This document shows, one piece after another, positions 35,101-47,795 of a DNA stretch of 64,000 nucleotides. The stretch spans positions 8,399,933 to 8,463,932 of the forward strand of contig JACDOX010000016.1 of the NCBI GenBank assembly GCA_014549065.1. The letters run 5' to 3'. The stretch's first letter is position 1; every line of letters begins with the position of its first letter. A model generated the notes under the pieces. The model was not told the origin of the DNA, ran no database searches, and was given only the letters and a program-made list of their open reading frames with translations. Source of the DNA: Cardinalis cardinalis (Eukaryota; Chordata; Aves; Passeriformes; Cardinalidae). A program made the translations under genes and the position numbers.

Positions 35101-38100
35101 GAGTGACACAAAATGTTCCCAGTTTAGACATCTTGCTCNGTACCAACTTTCAAGGTGCTCACTCTATAGTGATGGGCACCACCACTACCCCCTGAACTCC
35201 AACACTGGTAGGGGTGAGCCCTTCTTCTCCCCCTTCCATCACCACACCCAGTTCTTGGTACTTCTGAGAAATACATANAGTCTTCAAGACCAATTTCAGC
35301 TCTACAAAAGCTGCCAGAAGGACAGAGGAGATGCCATTTTTAACTCCTCAGTACCAGCTGCAACACAGCAGGGAAAGCAACAGGGAACTGGTAGCAAATC
35401 TGCTGTATGGATACTGGGCTGGGGATAAATAAGGACAACTCCATTTTATACCTGAGTGGCCTACGAATACAACATGAGAAAATACAACAAGGAGTTAGCC
35501 CTCCAATTTTAGAGCATATTTATGCTACAAGGCACAGCTTTCCTGCAGGGACTAGCTGTGGCTCCAGCATATCAAAAGCTCAGCACAAGGCACAGGACAG
35601 TTCCAGACCTGTGCACAGAAGACCAACTGAGGCATTCTCCAAGCTGAGTGTTGCACCAAAAAGCACCATTANAGCACCTGGAGTGGCCACTGCACATGTT
35701 GGCAGGGGGCTGGTGCTCAAAAACTGATCTGTGCTGGCAAGCAGNACACTGAGCCTGCTGGCACCAGCGCATCATCCTCCTGTAACTGGAAATCTGAAAT
35801 TTGCTGCTGTCAATTTAGGCTCAGTACTGACTCCAGGACAGGCAATTCCCACCCTGTCCCGGGTGGCACACAAGGCTGCAGCCAGGGGATCACCACCCAG
35901 TAACAAGACTGCTGCTGGCCTTGGCAACANGCTAAATATAGCTCTGTTTTCTGGCTCCTCACAAAATGGAAGGAGTCTGAAGGACCATGTTCATCTGCTT
36001 CTTTGCCAACTACAACCAGGAGGGAAAAGCATATGGACTGCACTTTCCAAGGCTTGAAAAATGGATATTAAAAATAAATCATTAAAGGATTTTATAAGAG
36101 TATCTTCTCCCCATTTCTTCCCACACACTCCCCCACCCTTACAGTAGGCTGCTGGCATGTGATTGACTCTGTGTTGCCAACTTAAGTCATGCTGTGATGG
36201 CGTATACTGTAAATGGCTGGCATCTGACACCAGCTAACGTGACAGCAGCTTGCACTGTAACAAAGCCAGCTGTTTGGAGTGCAGCACTGAAGGCAGCACA
36301 CTGAAACCCAGTAAAAAACCTGCATTATACCTGGTTGTGTGGAGTTTGCACCTTGTCATCTGCATCCTAGCTCAGCGGGATGCAAATAAGAGCATTCTGG
36401 GTACTGCACCAGGCTGCATGAACCTTCCCTAAGCACACTGCACAATTCTCTCCTCCCTGGCTGCTGAAGTGAGTGGAACTGTGCTGCAGAAACAAGGCTC
36501 CCAGCAAACCCCAAGGCTTGCTCACATGTGCACCAGTAACGCAGTTTGTTACGGTCTCTTTAATCCCGGACACCAGTGAGGGGTTCCAGACACACATTTC
36601 TGGTTTCAATGACAGCACACTATGTCCCATCAATCACGAGCAGTTCTCATGTGAAAATCTTCAAGCTAATGCGGCTTTTCACACACTGGAGGCTGCAGTA
36701 GGTTGGTGCCCTGACTGTGCAGTCTTTTCCACAGATACTGATGACGTGCAATGACTGACAGCAAAAAGAATGAAAAGAGACCAGGCAGGAAAGGATTTCC
36801 ATGTTTTGCACAAAACCAGGCACCAAAACACAGCTTNTCTACATAACTTTTCTCCGCATGAAGCAGCAGATTTCCATCTCCCCAAGAGGAACCCAGTGGG
36901 GAGGCACACTCAGAGATGTGCTGGCCCTGCTTACTGAGTGCCTGTCGCTCCAGTGCTGAGGCATGAAACGCTCTCTGCTTTCCATCCCACTCACCACATG
37001 CACACAAAGGCTCTCTCCTGGCCATGGATCCTTGCTCCTGCCACAGCCTTGCATGGCTNTCTCATACACAATACAACCTCAACCACCTTGGTGTCTGCTC
37101 CACATTTGCAAGGCANGCTGCAAATTCACACCATAGAGCGTGAATTGTCCTGCAACAGTGGGAGGCAAAAAGTGGGGAGCTCAGGGTTGCATCCCCATGT
37201 CCAAGCAGCACAACTAAGAACATTTACTGAGCAGCACATGCTGCTTTAGGTCTACCTCTCCTGCCACATGCTCTGTAAGAAAAGAGAGGTCCTGGAAGGC
37301 AGAGTTGGTACCTGGTGNCCAAGCTCTAAGGCCTCCACCCATCCTATAAGGACTTGCAGCTTTGAAGTTACACTTCCAGGACAGCAAATCACCAGTGCAC
37401 CACCTCTACTCAAATGCTCACTGCAGTTTGTCCCTAAGCAAGCTGCTCCAGGGCTGAGCAAGCGGAATGCTGGCTGGATTGAGTGCTCATCCTGCCACCT
37501 CCAATGCTGCGCCACACTCCTCTTTCCACACAGGTAGAGAGCTGTGTTGGAGGAAGGGAGATAGCTGTCCATCTCACTGCTGGATCAAACACCTTCCACT
37601 GGCAAACATCAAATAGCATGGAAATAGCATGTTTTCAACTGGAAAACAAAGGAGGCTGGAGCTGACAAGTCAGTCTGATCATTAGCAAGTGTTATGTCTC
37701 AGATAGGTGTTCATGCAGCCCAGCTGTCACTCGCTGCAGTTCAAAGCCAGGCCTGAACACACCTTGATCTGCAAGTCCTTTCTACAGGCTAATAGAATTT
37801 CAGAAATTATGCTGGCAACTGAGTCAGTGAGAACTGCAACCTCACAACCTCCCTTGAACATTGACCCTGGCCCAATACATCAGGTAACTTCTGCTGAAGA
37901 GCAATGCTTTCCTCCTAGCAGTGTTGGAGCAGCTCACTTTCACAGAGAAGTTTTAAAGCAAAATGATGTAGAAAATACTCCTTGAATATGTTCTCATGGA
38001 AGACTGTTAGACCCCCCCTACAAGCATCCTAAAATCCAGGTCTAGAAGGATATAGTGAANTGATATATCTCCCCACTGCCCACACAGATCACCTATTTGC

Positions 38101-41100
38101 TTTGTTCCCATTACTTGTGTATTTCCCAGACACAGGACTCCAACACATCAGTCTCCTCACAGCTGATTTTCAACTGCAGTTTTGCTCCACTTGCAACAGA
38201 AACCTANAACTTCTGGTTTAGGCCAGAATAGGAATTATTCCTTTCCTCCTTGAGGAAGGGCCCANACTTAAAGGCTGTTGTCACATCTACTCCCCTTCCT
38301 TACTTTCAGCTCCAGACTATGCAAACCATCCTCTTCCAAGTCTCCCTGCACAGTCTCCAAGCTTTTTCCTGACGCTACTCCCCCAGTCCCTGCTGCTGTG
38401 GGCACCTGCACTGTGCTCCACCTAACCCCTGACCAGTGCTATGCAGGTACACAGATTTTTTCACAGGTCCTGCAGATGACACTGCTGCTTTTACATCCCT
38501 GCATGGCATTTTCTTTCCTACTAACAATGTAACACTCTTTGATTCCCTCTCAACAAGCCTTTTCCAGAACTACTCCAGACCCAGCTATGCTNCTCCCCGT
38601 ATGAGGCAGCTGATTCACTCCAACTCTGCACTTCATACTGCTTTTATTGAACTCACTCACCTTTTTATGGATTACTTTTTCCAACCTGTCAAGACTATCT
38701 GCAACTCCACACCTGGCTCTCTAAAGAGTGTCTGTAGTTCCTCCCAGCTCAAAGCACACTACCAATTTAACAAGCATACTCTCTATTCCATCATTCAAAC
38801 CATCAGAACAAAACAAAACTGAACAGTCCTGCCAAGCACATCCTTGCAGACTGCCACTGAACTCAGTTTTCCAAGCTGTTGTGGATAGTCACATAAAAAT
38901 TTATCCTATGCTTTGTTCCCTGTCTTGTTTGGAAGTGGATTTGTGCTGCATCAAAGACTCCCAAATCTAACACCAGCACTTCATTCTTCCTCTCGGAAAT
39001 AGCTCATCACAAAGGCTTTCCAGTTCTACTGCTTTTTCTGCTCCTTTTGGGACAGATGTTGGGATTCTGGATAGTCTGTGCTCTGCATTCCTCCTACACC
39101 AGCAGCCCTGCTTAGACAGTACTGGGTACAAAGAAGCTGGTGGTCCAAAGTTACTTGTAACAGCAATAAAAAATACAGCACAGCTGGCTGCTGACATTTT
39201 TCAAATGCTGGTGTAACACCCATTTACAGAGAGCCCAGAGACTGCTGTTATGGTGAGGATCCTGCTGTGAACAGATCATAGCTGGAAAGAAAAAGCAAAA
39301 TGTATCTTCTANTTAGCATTACCAGATGGCAATCAGCCTCCAAGGCAAGGGAAGCAACACAGACTTCCTACCATACAGAAGTTTCAATTTCAATGTGTGT
39401 GAATAAAAATGCTAGAGTTAAGGTTAATCTGGTGCTTTCCAGCTATGGATGATACAGACCCTGTGAAATTCATGTTCTAGCCAGGAAAGAGTATAGGTCN
39501 TGAATACAGAATTTGCTGGAAATAGAACTCAAACAGCTCATAAAAAGCATAAACCACAGTTTTACAATATCTCTAGGGTGAGTTTTGCCTGACTTTGAAA
39601 ATCCCATCTCTGAGTATAAAGAGCCACCTCCCTGAGCCTGCGCAGATGAGAAGAAAAATGCTAAAAACACCCCAGGTGTTATTTTGGGCCCATCTCAGCT
39701 CCCCTGCAGTCACTGGAGAATCGTTTGCAGATTTTGTGCTGTTCTGAACAATGCTCTGAGCTGCAGCAGCAGCATGTCAGCTCTGACCCAAGGCTGCTGA
39801 GGTGAACAGGGACATGTCTTTCGTCAGGGTACAGAGGACAAGAATCAGACCTGCCTTTCCACACAGCTTCAGTGGAAAAACCAGAACAGTTATCACAAGT
39901 TCCCAGGGCTACCAATGTTCCCAGCACTCTCAAGGCAGCCCCAGCTTGTCACTAAAACAGCAACTGAATTTNGTGGCTTCAATGAATGTTAGGTCAAGCC
40001 CTTTCTGAGCAAGCCTAGACTTGATCTTGACTGAAATGAATGAACCTTGATGTTTTGCATGATTCCAAANGAAAGCAGGTGACATTTGGCAGCTACAACA
40101 AGAGTTGTGGGTCCTTCTGAACTGAGAGCTAAAAGCAAAGCTCAGTGGCACATGCAAGTGCAAGGCAGCTTGAAAACCCTCAGAGCACACCAAACAGGTA
40201 TTCTGTGTTCACCCCACTGAAGGGAGGCTGGTACACTTTGCACAGTCCCAGTCTACCCAGTTTTCCTCTCCCTAAAGCTGTGAGGCAGAGCCTTGGGAAG
40301 CCAATCAATGTTTGAGCTTAAAAAAATCTAAAACATTATATCCCTCTGCAACTTTAAAGGAACAATTCAGTGAAACACAATTACTTCACAGTCCAGGTAG
40401 GCTCTAGCTCTGTGTCCAGGGAGTTAGAAAAATGCTCAAGGAATGAAAAGCAAAGACAACAATCCCTGNCTCTAAGATACTGATGCTGCTCTTCAGCCTC
40501 CCCCTGCGACTGTTCTGCTGGAATATTTTTGCTTTGCAGGGAAGATGGAAAGAAGGACACACAAAGTAAAAAAATCCAGCCTTATTTCTACAAAAGGTAT
40601 TCAAGTCCAGAAATAAAGCTGCCAACAGCCAGCTGAGGAGACTGCTGAACAAACACTGCTAAAGACTCGTAACACTTCCATCTCTTTGTCATTCCAGCCT
40701 TTGTCTGTGAAAGCCAACCTCTACCACAGACACAAACCAAGCTGTAGGGGCTGTGTTGTGTGCCACTGGCTCAAGGAGATGTGCTGTGCTTGAAGGTTCT
40801 CTCCCATCACAGGACTGGAAAGCTGCTCCTTGCCACTAACACACGANGACCAACCCTGTGGCACGTGGCCAAGCTGACAGGGCTTCAGTCATCTACTTAT
40901 TGCAGAGTTGGACAGGTCACCACCTACAGGCATATAAGGGACAGCAGCACTTTGCCCAAGCAGGGGACACACTTCCCATCACATGGCACAAACAGTTTAG
41001 CAGCTGAACAATTTCACCAGGATGTCAAAAATGTACCCTGAGCACATCACAGTGCTCCCTCACACCAGGATAAGAGAGTGATCAGGTGCAAATGCTGGGA

Positions 41101-44100
41101 ACAAACAGGTGCACAGCGTGGCCAAGCCCTACTGCACATGCCAGTCCTTTCAAATAGTCTGTATAAAAGTGCAAAGCACTTGGACAGGGGGGTTTGCAAG
41201 ATCAGATGTGCTCTGCAGGATCTCAAACACGCTNATCTGGGACTCGCTTTAAAATCTGCAGCCTCAAAATGCTTGTCAAGCTTGTTTTTGTTTCATAGCT
41301 CAAACCAGAGCAGGAGACAAAAACAAAGCAGAAAGCAGCATTTCTATGTCCNCATCTCCCTTTTTGGTAGCACCTTAACTGGTGACAGCCACTCACAGCC
41401 ATTGCCAATCACTTCAAACCACTGACCTCGGCAAGCAAACCCAGCTCCAGAAAGAAACGATGCCTTGTTACCACAGAGCTCAAGTACTATCAACCTGACA
41501 TTTAAAAATATATTTTAATTAGGAACAGGGGGGACATGCAACTACTGCATTCCAGTAGATTCTAAGCAGCCACAGGCACTAGCCTAAATTCCCAAATCCT
41601 TATTCACCTGGCAATTAGGGAAGCTGAGAGCTGCTGTGAGTGAAGTTTTGCACATTGCTGAATACAGCAATGTTCCACTGAGTTTCCCCAGGACAGCACA
41701 AAGAGGTCATGGCTGTCCTCCTGCTCTCACGCAGGATTTTCATTCCAAGCTGTTTGTTATACTTGAAGGTTCTTAAAAACTCAGAGCAGTTATTTTGTTG
41801 GGGAAAAGCCCTGTAGCTCCTTCATTATATTTTTACATCTTGACAACTCTTTCCAGCTCTGTTCCCCTGCCAAGCTCTCTTCTTTGAGGCCAATGGCACA
41901 CTCTGTTATGCTCAATGAAAAAAGTGTATTGATTTTAATGTTTTTGGTTTGTGGAACATTTAACTTGCTCCAAGCAATGGACAGTGTTTACCAAGCCCNA
42001 GAAATATATATTAAAAGAGTATGGCACTGTCAAAGCATGATTTTTGAGCTGTAGAGCCACAGAGCAGAAAAAAATGTTATCTGAGAGATTACAACAGCAA
42101 TCTCATGCCACAAAAGACAGGAATAAAGACTTCATCAAGCTCTTTTCTTTTGTATCCACCAATACACTTTGATTATGCTACATTTGTGAACCATATCAGT
42201 CTGTTACCACCACATATNTGAAATTAGGTTTAAACAGAGTAGAATTATCCTCATTTAGAGTTCTGAACTGAGCATTTTTAATGTCTTCCAAGTATTATTC
42301 CACTACTCTCCTAGGTTCAGGAATGTTAAAAGCACAATAAAATAGGCTTCTCCAATACAGTATCAAGAACAGGCTCTCTCCAAGACAAGTAACACTTTAC
42401 AGACCTGCCTGGTCACAGACCTGCTGAAGGAAATGATCGATAACAATTACAAAAGAAGGCATTTAGTGTCCAGTAAAGAGAGCACGTTCAGGAGCATGTT
42501 TAGCCCTGGGATCACTGCAGGTACAGAGCAGGATGTGGAGGAGGTGACATCCACNAAAGTTAATATTCCTGTGGGTTTCAATGTGGGACTATTTCTAAGT
42601 TNAAAAAAAAATCAATTCTACCTGGAAGATAGAAACACTGGCAAGTCATTGATTTTTCTTCTATAATAAATTACAAAAAAAGCCCACGCCAGCTCTCTGG
42701 AACAATACTGCACAATTGCTGTATTAAAAAAAAACACCACAAAACCCCAAAGAAAAACAAACAAAATTAAACTTCACATATGTCTTCTACCTTCCATCCT
42801 CAGTTGTGTTCCTCCTGATTGCTATAATACCAGACCAGCATTTGAAAACAGCAAGTGCAGTTTCTCTTGTCCCTTAAACCACCTTTTCATTGTAAATCCC
42901 ATAATCCAATTCTATAACTTTCACCAGCTGAATCTGTCAAGGTCATATGGAAAGTTGATGCTTCTGACCTTCCTCTACCTACAGTGTCTGTTGAATATTA
43001 CAGTTGTAGCAGGCAAACCACACGTAGACAGAACCAGGCAAAGTACATCAAAGCCCAGGAGAATAAATGTTAAAGTACTGTGTTCATGAATACAAATATC
43101 GGACATGTGACCACCTTTGGCAGCCTCATGGCTCAAGTTTACACAAGGGAAAAGGCAAATAGGGAAGAGCAGAGATTGATAACTAAATGTCTGACCCAAA
43201 CCCTCCCTNCTGTCCTGCAGAGGGCAAAGTCATGCTCAGAAAACCTCATTCTCACTGTGATTCAGAAAGCAAAATGAAATTGCAAATAAAAAGATATGGA
43301 GGTGGCTAGGTTTGGTTGGGTTTTTCTAAGAACTTGGCAGAATACAACCATTCCCTGAGCAGGGAAGGATGNGGCTGGGCTCTGTCACTCTGGTTTTCCA
43401 CACTTCAGGTGGAAAAACCAAGATATGTCAGAACATGACAGTCCCTCTGTGCAATAGCTTAAGCCAACAAAGGAGGAGAGTGCAGGGCAACAGCAGATGC
43501 AGCAGTACAGGAGGGTGATGGCCTCAGTTGCCACCACAGGATTTGCTCCCTGCTATCTGTCAGAGCCAGGGGTCTGATGTTCCAAGGCACAGGACACCTT
43601 TCTACTCTTGGCTAGGATTTGCCCCACNGCACTGAGCAAAGCCAGCTTGCCCTGCTCTTCACCCTGATGTCCCACTGATGTCCCCAGCTGCTTTCTCAGG
43701 CTATGGTTCAGTTCACCAAAGACCAAGCTTTGTTCTCGTGCTCCTGTTTCAGCTACACGTGCCAGGCATATTTGCGCACAGCAGCTCTTTTCCTCTCTGC
43801 TCTGGCTTTGCAGAGAAGCTACCAAGCCACAGAAAAGGGCTGACTGTGTGCCACCAACTCCACACAGCTCCAAGCAAGGACTCCAAAGCTTTCTGATCCA
43901 TGCCAGGCCTCAGATTTCATGCCCACAGTATAATGAACTTGCTGTTGGTCAAAGGATTAAAGGTGCGGATACAAAAAGTACCTTTAAGAGAGATCCTGCA
44001 GCCTGCTAGGCACAGCAGGCAAGGACCACACATATCACATGGGCCTTGGCTTCCAAAGAGGACATTCAGGCCAAGTGACACTGAATCACAACGCTCCATC

Positions 44101-47100
44101 TAGGAGGCAGCAAGGCTTGAAGAGAAAAGAAGAAATAGAAAAAGGAAAAAACCAAGCAAAAATAAAAAGAAAGCCTGCCTTGCCCTAGGCAAATATTCCA
44201 CCTCGGTCAGCTTTTGCAGACTGATCTATTTAGTGAGTTGTTTATTACAGCTAGTAACATATGCACATTTAAGTCACAGAGGGGATTTTTCTCTTAAAAA
44301 ACACCTTTAGAAGTGCTCTTTAAAAAGCACCTGGCACTAGAAAGCAGATATGTGACCAGTATTTGCTACCATCTCTAGTGAAAGGGAGGTTAAGGCATTG
44401 TAAATGTTTGCTAGGAGCTGAGCCCATGGAGAAGCATAGCAAGCTGTGGTGGCAACAGGACAGACCTTTTTCCACAGAGGCAAACATGATGGGCTCACAA
44501 TGCCAAAGATAATACACTGACATCTCTGGGGGCAAAAGGAGAGCTTGGCAATGACAACTCTGGGATAAAACTGCAATTAGTGAGACATATTTAGGTGCAG
44601 TTCCCATGCACTAGTCACAAGTGCCACACCAGCAGCCAGCTTTAATGAACACGATGCCCAATTCTGTGCCAATATCTGAAAACCTGCTAATATACAACGG
44701 ATTTATTACAACAACCTTGGCCAGAGCAAAACTTCTACCTGTTCTAATTACAACACTGCTCACAGATTCTGGTTCCCACAATCTGTTATGCAGTCTCGTG
44801 AGGTCTGCGCAGATTCACACTCCCAACCTCACTCAGCCAAAGCAGATCCAAGCTACAAACTAACAAAGGCCTCCCAGGAACAGTAAGCCAATACAGATGC
44901 AGCAAACCACACTGCTCAAGGGGGCTTTCTGCTTACCCTGCATTCCATGCTGACCTAGATAGCCAAAATTTGGGGTCTGTAGGTATCTACACTAACATAC
45001 AGNCCAAAGACCCCAAAATCTAGCAGAAGTGGTTCCATGTGATGCCAGGAATGGGTATTAACTGATAATGCATTTTAGAGAAACCACGATTTCAGCTGCT
45101 GAGAGGTTAATTCCATGTAGCCACTGGGATCTGTTCCCTTCTGTGTAACAAGAGCTGTAGGACAGGACACTGAAAAGGTTGTATGCCTAGTTAGGTGGAT
45201 GTATCCACTTACTCCTGCGGGATGCAACTTTTGGTCTGACCTAAATTCTCCTCTGCAGCACTGGTGTAAGTGCCAGAACAGCTAAGAAAGGAATGTGTCC
45301 TGCGTGGGCATACATGTGTGTCTGTCCATCCATCTGCCCCAGCTGACCAACAAGAATGGAACTGATCAGGGCTTTCCTTCCATTTGCTTGGTGCTTTGGA
45401 GTTCATGTTTTTAATAACCACCAGATTCACTCACTTAGGTTTGAGAAAAGCTGGGGGAGGCAGAAGCAACTAAAGCATATCCATGTGGATGTGCTTGCCT
45501 ATTCAGACTTGAGGCACAAAAGCAAACTGATCAAATTACCATGGGGTTTTTCTGTCCTTCCTGTATTGCTGCTCTGCTTTCCAAACTCCTGCCCTGAGCT
45601 GCTTATCCTTGTCCTGTTCACCAAGTGCAGCACAGACTGCCTGAGATGCTCAACCTTTNGTAGATGAGGAGGTATGCAAGGCTTACCTTTTGAAGGCTGT
45701 TTTCTATTAGAAAGCAATCTTAAACAACATGACTTCCTTAGGCAGCAGACACCTGATCTCACGTATTTAGCTTTTGCTACTGACAANAGATATCTTCAGA
45801 TGCAGCACAATCCCTTCCTAAAAGGGCAGCAAGAAAAAGACCTTTCACTGCCCTCACCGGGCACAGTCAGGATGAGTCAGCTGCAATGCAAATGTTCATT
45901 TGTTTTTAGGTGGGATGGGCCCATACAGATGGGGTTGGGACGGATTGGAGGGATTTTTTCTGCAAGGAAGAGTGACCTTTCTTGAGGACATCTGCAGTCT
46001 CTCTGCCACGTGAGAGGAGTAGCTGCAAAGAAGCTCCAGGGTCATTAGCAAGTCTGGAATGCAGCAGGACCAGTGCCTACGTAAGCGAACACTCCAACAC
46101 TGCTGAAAAAACGCTCAAACTGCTTTGAACCAAGATAGATGGACTTCAGCTAGGGCCCCGGCAGAAATCCCTGAACAAACTTCTCTTCGAGTGCCTCTGA
46201 TACAGACCANAAAGTAAGAAAAGTGCTAACACTTCTCCCCTGATTGGGCTAAGGACTGAAAGGATGCTTAAAATCATTCTCCAAGAATTAGCACAATCAA
46301 AACAGGGTTAAAAAACCAGTTTTGAGTAGTGTTTTTGTCCTACCTAATGTGAGCTCTATTGCAAGTAAAGACTTCTAAAGATTTTATATTACTGTGGACT
46401 CTTCAAAAACCCATGCAGAGAAACACAAAACAACAATGAAAATCCTCTTAATTCAATCTGTGCTTTATCGCACAAGGCCGCAGCAGGGGATTTCTGGCTG
46501 TGGGAATACAAATACTCATCAATGCTACAGCTCAGAGTCCTGCTCCAATTACTACCCAAACACAAAANGAGACAGCCCCAGCCTGAAGAGTTTTCAGTCT
46601 AAATACACCAGACTTGGTGGAAAAACCCCAGGCAGCCAGGGGAAGCCTCAGCAACACCCAGACTGCATTCCAGCTGCTCTGTCCTGGGCTGCTGCAGCCG
46701 TGATGCCTTTGATGCCTCCCAAACTCCTTCCTCCCGGCAGCCTGCCTGTGTCCCACCTCTGCATCACTAGGTAAAAGTGATCCTGCCCATTTGTCTCCCA
46801 GCCCCCAAGGGTTTTCCCCCTCCCCTCTCCCAGCTCTCCCAAGGATGCTGCAGAGCAGTTTGAGTGGGCTGTGTGGGGAAATCCACACCCTGCTGTGACA
46901 TGCCAGTAGATGCTGACAGAGCTGGCAGTGATGGGTGGCCGGGTCCCTGCCACATCCCCAAGCTCCCCAGTCCTATGGGAAAGTGGCTTGGGCAACTGCA
47001 CTGCTCCTCCCCAGAGTCACCCCCACCTCCTTCCCTTGAGGTCGTCCCTGGCAGCTCAGAGGTTTCAGACATCCCTGCCTTGCTTTTATCAGCCCTGATG

Positions 47101-47264
47101 GCTTTCCAGCTTCGAGCACCAGAGACACTCAGCCTGCCTGCCTTGCTCCAGCTCCNACCCTGCAGCACATCACTGAGGTTTTACAGGCAACAGGATTGAC
47201 ACAGCAGGGAGTCAAAGTCTGCAGGGAGGAAACCATGATTACATCTTCATCTGTAAGGGCACCA

Positions 47265-47320
47265 GATGCACTGAGAAATAAAAATGACTGCTGATGCACT
47301 GAGAAATAAAAATGACTGCT
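47265..47320 (+). repeat. 28-bp tandem duplication
   Basis: The 28-bp unit starting GATGCACTGAGAAATAAAAA occurs at 47265-47292 and is repeated without change at 47293-47320. Confidence 0.92.
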
Positions 47321-47435
47321 GAAGCAACAGGAAAGGAAAGCAAGAGACTTCTCAGGCGGTCTTGTACAGTCCCTGCAGACAATACAACAGGGATAAAGAG
47401 GACACGGGAGCTGCACTAGGGCTTGGGGACAAATA

Positions 47436-47795
47436 GGCCCAGAGGGGAGGAGGAAACAGAGCAGAAAGAAGAAGCAGGGCATTAGAATAAGGCTGCAAGT
47501 CTTGGACCATCGGAGCAAGATTTGGGAAGGTTTCTGCATAAGCAGGAGCATCTTTTAACACCTTCCCCTACAATGTTTGGGAAGGAGCAACATTCCCTCC
47601 AAAGACAACTGTCTTGGCCCAGAGGGGAGGAGGAAACAGAACAGAAAGAAGAAGCAGGGCATTAGAATAAGGCTGCAAGTCTTGGACCATCGGAGCAAGA
47701 TTTGGGAAGGTTTCTGCATAAGCAGGAGCATCTTTTAACACCTTCCCCTACAATGTTTGGGAAGGAGCAACATTCCNTCCAAAGACAACTGTCTT
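47436..47795 (+). repeat. 180-bp tandem duplication
   Basis: Two adjacent copies of a 180-bp unit (47436-47615 and 47616-47795), each starting GGCCCAGAGGGGAGGAGGAA and ending AAAGACAACTGTCTT. The differences I see are G at 47461 against A at 47641, and one N in the second copy (47777). The near identity means a very recent duplication or an assembly duplication. Confidence 0.92.
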
